Source of the DNA: Roseivirga sp. UBA6052
GTDB lineage: Bacteria > Bacteroidota > Bacteroidia > Cytophagales > Cyclobacteriaceae
Direction: 5' to 3'
Length of the DNA: 64,000 bases
Assembly (NCBI GenBank): GCA_002427755.1
Contig: DIYO01000004.1
Location: forward strand, 62,001-126,000
Part shown: in pieces, positions 35,933 to 42,976 of the stretch
How the letters are laid out: every line of letters starts with the position of its first letter
Position numbering within the stretch: position 1 is the stretch's first letter
Translations under genes and position numbers: made by a program
The notes under the pieces: generated by a model
Seen by the model: only the letters and a program-made list of their open reading frames with translations
Databases searched by the model: none
What the model was told of the DNA's origin: nothing

Positions 35933-36858
35933 TATTCCATCTTTTCTTTCCAAAAATGTCTATAACCAAAGGTGACTGTATTCCAACCCCAGCTATTTAA
36001 GCCTACATTAAAATTGGAGAAAAAGGCAATATGCTCGAGTCTGTACGAAACTTGAGTCCGCCAAGCCGATGGTGTATCACGGTTCTGGATATATCCATGA
36101 TAACCCGAAATATCGGATCCTATCCAAAGCTTGCCTCTTTGGTATTCTAGGCCAATTCCATATGTTCCGGCATCATTCTGATAAAAATTCGAACCATTCG
36201 GCAAGAAATTTTTATTCGTTTGCCATGTATAGAAACCAATCATACCCTTGATTAAAAGAGAGCTTTCTTCTGTCTGGATTATGGTCTTACTAAAAGTAGA
36301 CTCCCAAAAGAACATAGAAGCATCCGTAAAACGCGCATCCGATATTCTACCACCAGTAGTGGTTTTAGAGTGGGCTCGAAATGCGATATTCGGCCATTTT
36401 GATTTATCTTCATTAGCTAATCTTAGGATTACCCCAAAAGCGGTATCGCCAGTTGTCCAACCTTCACCGTCAAAATTTTGCATTCTGCGCTCATTTCGAA
36501 TGTCTTCGGTAACTCGAAAATATTCCCAAGGAACACTTTGCACATAGAGCAGTGCTTTATCCTTGGCTAATGGAATATTAAATTCATTCCAGATATTCAC
36601 AGTCTGATCACCATTACCATAATGATATTCTATGGTGTTTTCAGACCAAAGCCAGTTGTCAATCTTCCCATTTCTTAACACAGGTATTCTTAAGGCATTT
36701 GGCCCCATATAACCTGGAGATATAACGGTATAACGGTCACGATCTGAACCCGCAGCATCTGGATAATTATGTAAAGCATCCCACCAACTAAAGTCAGTCT
36801 GTGCTTGACTTAATGCTGAAATACTTAAGAGCAATAGAGCTATGAGCAGTCGCTTCAT
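35932..36858 (-). CDS. Secreted hypothetical protein, probable outer-membrane beta-barrel
   Basis: The 308-residue protein has a clear signal peptide (KRLLIALLLLSISALSQAQ, cleavage near 19). The mature sequence is rich in Trp, Tyr, Phe, Asn and Gly, with alternating polar and hydrophobic residues. It finishes on aromatic-rich strands (VGLNSWGWNTVTFGYRHFW), the look of an outer-membrane barrel. I know no named family for it. It lies 17 bp after hisB on the same strand, so it is probably transcribed with the his operon although no link to histidine synthesis is apparent. Confidence 0.68.
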   Translation of the reverse strand: MKRLLIALLLLSISALSQAQTDFSWWDALHNYPDAAGSDRDRYTVISPGYMGPNALRIPVLRNGKIDNWLWSENTIEYHYGNGDQTVNIWNEFNIPLAKDKALLYVQSVPWEYFRVTEDIRNERRMQNFDGEGWTTGDTAFGVILRLANEDKSKWPNIAFRAHSKTTTGGRISDARFTDASMFFWESTFSKTIIQTEESSLLIKGMIGFYTWQTNKNFLPNGSNFYQNDAGTYGIGLEYQRGKLWIGSDISGYHGYIQNRDTPSAWRTQVSYRLEHIAFFSNFNVGLNSWGWNTVTFGYRHFWKEKME

Positions 36859-36875
36859 TCTAGAAGATAGGAATT

Positions 36876-37976
36876 CTAAAGTGTTCCTTTAGTAGAAGGC
36901 AAAACATCCATCTCATCTTCATTTCGTTTCACGGCCATTTTAATCGCTTTTGCAAAGGCCTTGAAAATGGCTTCAATCTTATGATGTTCGTTATCTCCTT
37001 CTACTTTGATGTTGAGATTACATAAAGCAGCATCAGAGAATGATTTAAAGAAATGCATAAACATTTCTGTAGGCATATCTCCTACTTTTTCTCTTCTAAA
37101 ATCTGCTTCCCAAACTAGCCAAGGACGACCACTAAAATCAATCGCAACTTGAGCCAAAGCTTCGTCCATTGGTAATAAGAATCCATAACGATTGATTCCT
37201 TTTTTATCTCCAATGGCTTTTCTGAATGCCTCACCTAAAGCGAGTGCTGTATCTTCAATAGTGTGGTGCTCATCAATGTGTAAGTCACCTTTAACTTTCA
37301 CGATCAGGTCCGAGCCTGAATGCTTGCCCAATTGATCTAGCATATGATCAAAGAAACCTAGGCCTGTTTCATTGTCACAAGCGCCACTGCCATCTAAGTT
37401 CAATTGAATTAGGATATCGGTTTCTTTGGTTACTCTATGTACCTCAGCAGTCCTATCCGGAAGCCTTAAGAAATCGTAGATCACATCCCAACTAGTGGTT
37501 GAAAGCGATGCGTCTTCATTTCCTTCCTCTGAGATAAAAATAGCTCGTGCTCCTAAGTTTTTGGCTAACTGGATATCAGAAGTTCTATCGCCAAGCACAA
37601 ATGAATTGGCTAAATCATAATCACCTTCCAAATACTTGGTTAGTAAAGCTGTACCCGGTTTACGAGTTGGTGCATTTTCATGCTCGAAGGTTCTGTCCAC
37701 ACAGATTTCATCGAATACCACTCCCTCTCCTTCAAGGGTCTTGAGCATCTTATTCTGAGCCGGCCAAAAAGTATCTTCAGGAAATGAATCTGTTCCTAGA
37801 CCATCTTGGTTGGTAACCATGACTAATTCAAAATCTAGATTTTCTGCGATCTTTCTCAGATTCGAAATAGCTCCAGGAAGGAACTCTAGTTTCTCTAGAG
37901 AGTCTACTTGGTAATCGTTAGGTGGTTCCACAATGATGGTCCCGTCTCTGTCTATAAAAAGTACTTTTTTGCTCAT
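36876..37976 (-). CDS. hisB: Bifunctional histidinol-phosphatase / imidazoleglycerol-phosphate dehydratase
   Basis: The two-domain enzyme catalyses two non-consecutive steps of histidine synthesis. The N-terminal HAD phosphatase (about 1-165) has the nucleophile motif LFIDRDGTI near 6-14 and VLGDRTSDI. The C-terminal dehydratase (about 170-366) has FFDHMLDQLGKHSG and HIDEHHTIED metal-binding histidines. I start it at ATG 37976 (MSKKVLFIDRDGT), which matches the usual HisB N-terminus. The in-frame ATG six codons upstream falls inside the edge of an interspersed repeat. The gene lies 114 bp after hisC because that repeat sits between them. Confidence 0.96.
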   Translation of the reverse strand: MSKKVLFIDRDGTIIVEPPNDYQVDSLEKLEFLPGAISNLRKIAENLDFELVMVTNQDGLGTDSFPEDTFWPAQNKMLKTLEGEGVVFDEICVDRTFEHENAPTRKPGTALLTKYLEGDYDLANSFVLGDRTSDIQLAKNLGARAIFISEEGNEDASLSTTSWDVIYDFLRLPDRTAEVHRVTKETDILIQLNLDGSGACDNETGLGFFDHMLDQLGKHSGSDLIVKVKGDLHIDEHHTIEDTALALGEAFRKAIGDKKGINRYGFLLPMDEALAQVAIDFSGRPWLVWEADFRREKVGDMPTEMFMHFFKSFSDAALCNLNIKVEGDNEHHKIEAIFKAFAKAIKMAVKRNEDEMDVLPSTKGTL

Positions 37977-37989
37977 TTTATTTTCTTTC

Positions 37990-38083
37990 GTCATTGCGAT
38001 ACCGACTTGTCGGGAGAAGCAATCTCCTTAAATATTAGGGAGACTGCTTCGCTTCATGCCAAGGCATCTAGACTCGCAGTGAC
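37990..38083. repeat. Interspersed imperfect inverted repeat between hisC and hisB
   Basis: The outer arms GTCATTGCGA (37990-37999) and TCGCAGTGAC (38074-38083) pair with one mismatch. The inner arms GAAGCAATCTCC (38016-38027) and GGAGACTGCTTC (38039-38050) also pair with one mismatch. This GTCATTGCGA...GAAGCAATCTCC...TCGCAATGAC pattern is a REP-like element that I recognise from many Bacteroidota genomes. It would fold in the his mRNA. Confidence 0.8.
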
Positions 38084-38090
38084 GTTAAAT

Positions 38091-39134
38091 TTATAATTCT
38101 TTCAAAGCTGCAATTAGAGCATCGTTCTCGTCTTTTGTACCCACAGTTATTCGAATACCATCTTCACACAAGGCTACTTTTGAACGATCTCTTAAAATTA
38201 CTTTTTTGTCAATCATTTCTTCGTAGACTTGTCTCGCATTTGGAATCGTCACCAGAAAGAAGTTCGCATCTGTAGGATATACTCTTTGAACTAATTCCAA
38301 GGCACTAAGTCTTTCCTTTAGAGCTTCTCTATTTTCAAGAATGGTTTTCACCATACTATCCTTTTTCTCTGTTTGAGATAAAGCTTCCAAAACTGTCTGC
38401 TGCGTCAGACCACTCAGATTATAGGGTGCCTTTATCTTATTAAGAATCGCCAAGAGTTCATTCGAACAGAAAGCCATACCGAGTCTTAATGCGGCCAATC
38501 CCCAGGCTTTAGAGAAAGTCTGAAGCACTACCAGGTTAGGAAATTGGTCTAACTTAGTTGTGAATGAAGGTCTATCAGCAAAATCTATGTAAGCCTCATC
38601 TACTACAACAATACCACTGAAACTGGTAAGAACCTGCTCAATTTTCTCTAGGCTTACATCGTTACCTGTAGGGTTATTGGGCGAGCAAATGAAGATCATT
38701 TTCGTGTGATCATTCACCGCTTCCAAAATCTCATCTTCATCTAAATCATAGTCAGGCGTCAGTAGCACTTCTTTAGCCTCCACCCCATTGATATTGGCAC
38801 TGACCTTATACATACCATATGTCGGTGGGTTGATGATGACATTATCTACACCCGGCTCACAGAAAGCCCTGAAAAGTAAATCAATAGGTTCATCTGAACC
38901 ATTACCCAAGAAAATCTGACTAGAGTCAACTGCTTTAATCTCACCGATTTTCTCCTTAAGTGCCTTTTGATAAGGATCGGGGTACCTGTTCCAATCTGCC
39001 TCAGTAATAGAACCAATGGGATTCTCATTCGCATCAAGGAATACCCCTTCTGATCCTTTATAGTCATCTCTAGCAGATGAGTAAGGTACCAACGCTTTTA
39101 AGTGAGGTCTTAAAAGGTCCTGAGGATTAAACAT
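38091..39134 (-). CDS. hisC: Histidinol-phosphate aminotransferase
   Basis: The 347-residue fold-type I PLP enzyme transfers an amino group from glutamate to imidazole-acetol phosphate. Typical segments are the start LLRPHLKALVPYSSARD, FLDANENP near 32-39, GNGSDEPIDLLFRAF near 77-91, SPNNPTGN near 151-158, DEAYIDFA near 178-185, and the PLP lysine in TFSKAWGLAALRLG near 207-220. The start overlaps the hisD stop by 8 bp, so the two are coupled. Confidence 0.96.
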   Translation of the reverse strand: MFNPQDLLRPHLKALVPYSSARDDYKGSEGVFLDANENPIGSITEADWNRYPDPYQKALKEKIGEIKAVDSSQIFLGNGSDEPIDLLFRAFCEPGVDNVIINPPTYGMYKVSANINGVEAKEVLLTPDYDLDEDEILEAVNDHTKMIFICSPNNPTGNDVSLEKIEQVLTSFSGIVVVDEAYIDFADRPSFTTKLDQFPNLVVLQTFSKAWGLAALRLGMAFCSNELLAILNKIKAPYNLSGLTQQTVLEALSQTEKKDSMVKTILENREALKERLSALELVQRVYPTDANFFLVTIPNARQVYEEMIDKKVILRDRSKVALCEDGIRITVGTKDENDALIAALKEL

Positions 39135-40416
39135 CTTTCAAACTATTTAACCTCAAAGTAACTGCATTCTTGTGCGCTTCTAATTCTTCAGCGGCAGCCA
39201 TCTTCTCAACTACAGGCCCTAGAACTTTAAGCCCTTCTGGCGTGATTTCTTGATAAGTAATCTTCTTGACGTAACTATCTAGAGAAACACCACTATAGAT
39301 CTTGGCATATCCGTTTGTAGGTAAAGTATGATTCGTACCTGAAGCATAATCACCTGCAGATTCAGGTGTATAGTGACCTAGGAAAACAGAACCAGCATTT
39401 GAAATCTGATCTGCTATATTCCATGGCTCAGCTACAGATAGAATTAAATGCTCTGCACCATATTCATTTAGAATAGCTACTGCATCAGTTTCAGATTCAG
39501 CTACAATGGCTACACTATTATCCAAAGCCTTTTTTGCAAATTCAGCCCTTGGCAATTGTTCCACTTGAGTAGCAACTTCTTTATTCACAGCATCAACAAT
39601 AGGCTTGTTCGATGCAATCAACACTACTTGAGAATCAACGCCATGTTCGGCTTGCGAGAGCAGGTCTGAAGCCACAAAAGCTGGAGTAGCAGATGCATCT
39701 GCATATACAGCCACTTCTGAAGGTCCTGCTGGCATATCAATTGCCAATCCATATTTAGTTACCAATTGCTTCGCTGCTGTTACATACTGGTTACCGGGTC
39801 CAAAAATCTTATATACTTTAGGTACAGACTCAGTACCAAAGGACATGGCTGCCACAGCCTGAGCTCCACCGGCTTTGATCATTTTAGTTACGCCAACCGC
39901 TTTGGCAGTAAAAAGAATAGCCGGATGAACTTTCCCCTCTTTGTTAGGAGGTGTGCACAATACTATTTCTTTGCAACCCGCAATCTTAGCCGGAACCGCC
40001 AACATGAGCACAGTTGAAAACAATGGCGCTGTGCCACCCGGAATATATAATCCCACTTTTTCGATGGCAACGGCCTTGCGATAGCAATTAACACCTGGCA
40101 TGGTTTCTACTTTGAGCACATCAGATTGTTGTGCTTGATGAAAAACCTCAATGTTATTTTTAGCTGTAAGAATTGCTGACTTTAGTTCTTCTGAAACCAA
40201 GGTTTCTGCCTCGTCAAATTCGGCATCGGATACAACTAAATTATCTACCTCAACACCATCGAATTTAAGCGCAAACTCTCTGAGCGCCTGATCACCATTT
40301 GCCTTAACTTCATTGAGAATCGGTTTAACCCTTTCCTCAATCTCTTCAAGGTCCATGGTTGGGCGTTTCAATATCTCAGCCCATTCAGATTCTATTGGAT
40401 TGATGAAGGTTTTCAT
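39127..40416 (-). CDS. hisD: Histidinol dehydrogenase
   Basis: The 429-residue zinc- and NAD-dependent enzyme oxidises histidinol to histidine in the last two steps of the pathway. Signature parts are YIPGGTAPLFSTVLMLAVPA near 125-144, KIFGPGNQYVTAAKQLV near 200-216, IDMPAGPSEV, the zinc-site LLSQAEHGVDSQV near 253-265, and GDYASGTNHTLPTNGYA near 356-372. It is second in the operon and overlaps hisG by 4 bp (ATGA) and hisC by 8 bp. Confidence 0.97.
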   Translation of the reverse strand: MKTFINPIESEWAEILKRPTMDLEEIEERVKPILNEVKANGDQALREFALKFDGVEVDNLVVSDAEFDEAETLVSEELKSAILTAKNNIEVFHQAQQSDVLKVETMPGVNCYRKAVAIEKVGLYIPGGTAPLFSTVLMLAVPAKIAGCKEIVLCTPPNKEGKVHPAILFTAKAVGVTKMIKAGGAQAVAAMSFGTESVPKVYKIFGPGNQYVTAAKQLVTKYGLAIDMPAGPSEVAVYADASATPAFVASDLLSQAEHGVDSQVVLIASNKPIVDAVNKEVATQVEQLPRAEFAKKALDNSVAIVAESETDAVAILNEYGAEHLILSVAEPWNIADQISNAGSVFLGHYTPESAGDYASGTNHTLPTNGYAKIYSGVSLDSYVKKITYQEITPEGLKVLGPVVEKMAAAEELEAHKNAVTLRLNSLKDV

Positions 40417-41273
40417 ACAATCATCTTTTCAATTGGAACAACTAAAATCCCTTCTGCTCCAGCTTTCCTAAGCTCGTCAATAATACTCCAGAAGTCATCT
40501 TCTTTAATTACAGTATGTACAGAGCTCCAACCCTCTTTTGCTAACGGCAATACTGTAGGGCTTTTCATACCTGGCAGAATCTCGATAATCTTATCGATGT
40601 TATCATTAGGAGCATTCAGCAAAATGTACTTGTTGTTTTTTGCCGCTTGAACTGCCTCAAACCTAAATAAAAGACTCTCGAGCGTCTCCTTTTTTGCCTC
40701 TGACAAGTTTTTATTCGCTAATAAAACCGCCTCAGACTTAAAGATCACTTCTACCTCTTTCAGTCCATTGCTCATTAATGTGGAGCCAGAACTCACAATA
40801 TCACAAATACCATAAGCCAATCCTATACTTGGCGCAATCTCTACAGAACCACTGATTTCGTTAATTTCAGCGTTCACCCCGTTATCTTTGAGATAGTCCT
40901 CTAAAATCTTAGGGTAAGAGGTTGCGAGACTCTTTCCTTCAAAATCAGAAAGTCCGTTATAATCTTCATTTTTATCTATTGCGAGAGAAAGTCTGCATTT
41001 AGAAAATCCTAGATGCTTTACCCATTCTACATCCTTAGCTTTTTCGGCAGCCTCGTTGGCACCTACTATACCAATATCGGCAATACCATCTTGTACATAA
41101 CCTGGAATATCATCGTCTCTAAGGAATAAAAATTCCATAGGGAAATTGGTAGCAGAAGCTTTCAACTTACCAGTACCATTATTGAATTTGATGCCACATT
41201 CTTTGATAAGTTTCAAAGAATCATCGCTTAAGCGGCCTTTTTTCTGAACAGCGATACGTAAAATATTATCCAT
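40413..41273 (-). CDS. hisG: ATP phosphoribosyltransferase, long form
   Basis: The 286-residue enzyme joins ATP and PRPP in the first step of histidine synthesis. It is the long HisG form that carries a C-terminal regulatory domain (about 205-286, ending AGAEGILVVPIEKMIV) and works without HisZ, with direct histidine feedback expected. The catalytic part shows RIAVQKKGRLSDDS near 6-19, DIGIVGANEAAE near 67-78, and GICDIVSSGSTLMSNGL near 155-171 for PRPP binding. It is the first structural gene, 89 bp after the leader-peptide stop, and is probably controlled by the attenuator upstream. Confidence 0.96.
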   Translation of the reverse strand: MDNILRIAVQKKGRLSDDSLKLIKECGIKFNNGTGKLKASATNFPMEFLFLRDDDIPGYVQDGIADIGIVGANEAAEKAKDVEWVKHLGFSKCRLSLAIDKNEDYNGLSDFEGKSLATSYPKILEDYLKDNGVNAEINEISGSVEIAPSIGLAYGICDIVSSGSTLMSNGLKEVEVIFKSEAVLLANKNLSEAKKETLESLLFRFEAVQAAKNNKYILLNAPNDNIDKIIEILPGMKSPTVLPLAKEGWSSVHTVIKEDDFWSIIDELRKAGAEGILVVPIEKMIV

Positions 41274-41306
41274 CGGGATTTAAACTGAAATTATTCGAAA
41301 TTGATT

Positions 41307-41342
41307 AAGAAAACTGGGGAATTCGCGCGACCGCGTAGGCCA
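41307..41342 (-). terminator. Candidate attenuator terminator of the his leader
   Basis: On the minus strand a CGCG-GTCG-CGCG core (41324-41335) is flanked by an internal loop and outer TGG/CCA pairs (41340-41342 with 41315-41317). TTTTCTT follows. It lies between the leader-peptide stop and hisG, where an attenuation terminator is expected. The stem is weaker than the other terminators here. Confidence 0.5.
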
Positions 41343-41355
41343 CAATGAAATTATG

Positions 41356-41373
41356 CATCTCTCAAGAGAGATG
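41356..41373 (-). promoter_or_regulatory. Pause/anti-antiterminator hairpin overlapping the his leader codons
   Basis: CATCTCTC (read from 41373 on the minus strand) pairs perfectly with GAGAGATG (ending 41356), best drawn as seven pairs closing a CTTG tetraloop. The 5' arm starts at the last His codon and includes the leader stop, so a ribosome stalled at the His run would block this hairpin. Confidence 0.65.
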
Positions 41374-41427
41374 ATGGAAATGGTGCACATGATTTGCTTG
41401 GATGGCAATATTTGACTTCATGAACAT
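41362..41427 (-). CDS. his operon leader peptide (attenuation)
   Basis: A 21-codon ORF ends in H-V-H-H-F-H-H-L-S and a TGA, with five His codons among seven (codons 13-19: CAT GTG CAC CAT TTC CAT CAT). It lies 89 bp upstream of hisG, directly after a perfect promoter, and a hairpin begins at its last His codon. This is the layout of a histidine attenuator: when charged tRNA-His is scarce the ribosome stalls and readthrough into hisGDCB is favoured. Translation may begin at the ATG 41427 or, since the transcript start is so close, at the second ATG, 41421. The peptide itself needs no function. Confidence 0.85.
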   Translation of the reverse strand: MFMKSNIAIQANHVHHFHHLS

Positions 41428-41431
41428 GGCG

Positions 41432-41462
41432 CAAATATAACACTAGATTATTCCCGTACAAA
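41432..41462 (-). promoter_or_regulatory. his operon promoter
   Basis: On the minus strand TTTG (41462-41459) and TATATTTG (41439-41432) are spaced by 19 bp, a perfect Bacteroidota -33/-7 pair. The -7 element ends four bases before the leader-peptide ATG, so the mRNA begins at or near that codon. Confidence 0.8.
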
Positions 41463-41483
41463 CTAGATAGACAATCGACCAAA

Positions 41484-41520
41484 ATAAAAAAGCCCTTTCC
41501 GGAAAAGACCGAAAAGGGCT
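41484..41520 (-). terminator. Intrinsic terminator of the 41540 lipoprotein gene
   Basis: On the minus strand AGCCCTTTTCGG pairs with CCGGAAAGGGCT (one T-G wobble, 6-nt loop) and is followed by six T, A and more T. It lies 20 bp after the lipoprotein stop and insulates the his promoter just downstream. Confidence 0.9.
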
Positions 41521-41539
41521 GAATCTAAACTAAATCAAT

Positions 41540-42049
41540 TTATCGTGTTGAACGCTCGTAGGTAAATGCGCCTTGTCTGTTTTGAGACCATTCGGTTATT
41601 CTTATAGACATGATCACATTATCCTCAGGTATATACATAACTAGGTTTGTACCAACTACTCCTCGCGGATTACCCACAGCGGCTCTAAAGGGTTGAAAGT
41701 TCAAACTAGCCACCTGTGATAAGCTACCCACAGCCCACAAGGTGCCAGCAGGACTTGAATCTTTATTTGAACCAGACTCTGTCACTGCATTGTAGATCTG
41801 GCCACCTGAATTACCCCTCGTAATCCAAACATTGTCTGTAATTCTATCCTGATTTGCTTCTTCATTCGGATCAGCACCGGCTGCTTTAGAAAAAGTAATT
41901 GCAGCACCATTCCAAACGGTTGCCCCTGCTGGACCTTCTTCTGCTTCTTGTTCTTCCTCCGGAGTTGTGTCTTGCTGCTCATTTGTACAACTCCAAGCCA
42001 TCATGGAAAGCAGACAAACCACTAAAATTTCTATTCTTAACTTTTTCAT
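41540..42049 (-). CDS. Small lipoprotein of unknown function
   Basis: The 169-residue protein has a lipoprotein signal with Cys near 21 (SMMAWSC), followed by an acidic linker rich in Glu, Gln and Pro (about 24-42). A compact domain of unknown type follows, containing WNGAAITFSKAAGADPNEEANQDRI (described here as about residues 46-70), and then GNPRGVVGTNLVMYIPEDN near the C-terminus. It should be anchored to a membrane in the periplasm or on the surface. I recognise no family. It is monocistronic: a strong terminator follows and an oppositely transcribed gene lies upstream. Confidence 0.7.
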   Translation of the reverse strand: MKKLRIEILVVCLLSMMAWSCTNEQQDTTPEEEQEAEEGPAGATVWNGAAITFSKAAGADPNEEANQDRITDNVWITRGNSGGQIYNAVTESGSNKDSSPAGTLWAVGSLSQVASLNFQPFRAAVGNPRGVVGTNLVMYIPEDNVIMSIRITEWSQNRQGAFTYERSTR

Positions 42050-42183
42050 TTCCTTTGATTTGAATCCAATACTCAGATGTAACCGAAAAGGCTGCTATTG
42101 AATTTCATTTTTTCGTCAAACTCTGGCTGAAAGACTTTTGTTTGTCGCGAATCTGTCACCATCTTAGGTGAAACTTTTTGAAA

Positions 42184-42921
42184 ATGAATTCTCACGAAAT
42201 AGACTACACCCTGCATGGAGATGATATGCAGATGGTTGAAATTGAATTAGATGGCGGTGAAACTGTAATTGCCGAGGCCGGTGCAATGAATTGGATGGAG
42301 CCAGGAATCTCCTTCGAATCCAAAATGGGCGATGGCTCTGAGCCTAACCAAGGTATGTTCGGTAAACTTTTAAGCGCAGGCAAAAGAGCCCTTTCTGGTG
42401 AGTCTATTTTTATGACTCATTTCACAAATGAAGAGGGAGGTAAAAAACGAGTTACTTTCTCTGCCCCTTATCCAGGTAAAATAGTACCCATAGATCTGGG
42501 AGAAGCAGGTGGTGAAATTCTGTGTCAGAAAGATGCCTTTTTATGTGCAGCCCTTGGCACAAGGCTGAGCATTGAGTTTACTCAAAAACTAGGTGCTGGC
42601 TTTTTCGGAGGTGAAGGCTTTATTCTACAAAAACTTCAAGGTGATGGAAAAGTATTCTTACATGCCGGTGGCACAATCGTCAAAAGAGAATTGAATAACG
42701 AAAAACTCCTCGTAGATACAGGTTGTGTGGTCGGATTTACGAGAGGCATCAATTACGATATCCAAAGAGCAGGAAACTTGAAGTCTATGATTTTTGGTGG
42801 CGAAGGTTTGTTCTTGGCTACGCTAGAAGGAACAGGTACTGTTTATATGCAAAGCTTACCATTTGCGCGTTTAGCAGATCGTATTTATAGAGAAATGCCT
42901 AAACCTAACAATCAGGGATAA
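42184..42921 (+). CDS. TIGR00266/AIM24 family protein
   Basis: The protein has the family's start (SHEIDYTLHGDDMQMVEIELDGGETVIAEAGAMNWM, quoted only as residues 2-37 in outline) and repeated beta-strand pairs in a double-stranded beta-helix: GEAGGEILCQKDAFLCAA near 107-124, GEGFILQKLQGDGKVFLHAGG near 143-163, GEGLFLATLEGTGTVYMQSLP near 208-228. Homologues occur from bacteria to mitochondria (AIM24), and the bacterial function is unknown. I start it at ATG 42184 instead of the TTG two codons upstream, since family members begin with this Met. A bidirectional terminator follows. Confidence 0.85.
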   Translation: MNSHEIDYTLHGDDMQMVEIELDGGETVIAEAGAMNWMEPGISFESKMGDGSEPNQGMFGKLLSAGKRALSGESIFMTHFTNEEGGKKRVTFSAPYPGKIVPIDLGEAGGEILCQKDAFLCAALGTRLSIEFTQKLGAGFFGGEGFILQKLQGDGKVFLHAGGTIVKRELNNEKLLVDTGCVVGFTRGINYDIQRAGNLKSMIFGGEGLFLATLEGTGTVYMQSLPFARLADRIYREMPKPNNQG

Positions 42922-42935
42922 GTAAACAGCTCAAT

Positions 42936-42976
42936 AAAAAGGCCCATATCATTCATATTGATATGGGCCTTTTTTT
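42936..42976. terminator. Bidirectional terminator between AIM24-like and SulP genes
   Basis: GGCCCATATC (42941-42950) pairs perfectly with GATATGGGCC (42960-42969), extended by A5/T5. The loop is 9 nt and a T run follows to 42976. The A run at the other end lets it also serve the minus-strand SulP gene, whose stop codon it touches. Confidence 0.92.

Noticed and set aside
37990..38083. Possible tRNA or Rho-independent terminator between hisC and hisB
   Set aside because: There is no cloverleaf or T-tract. The paired arms match a REP-like interspersed repeat.
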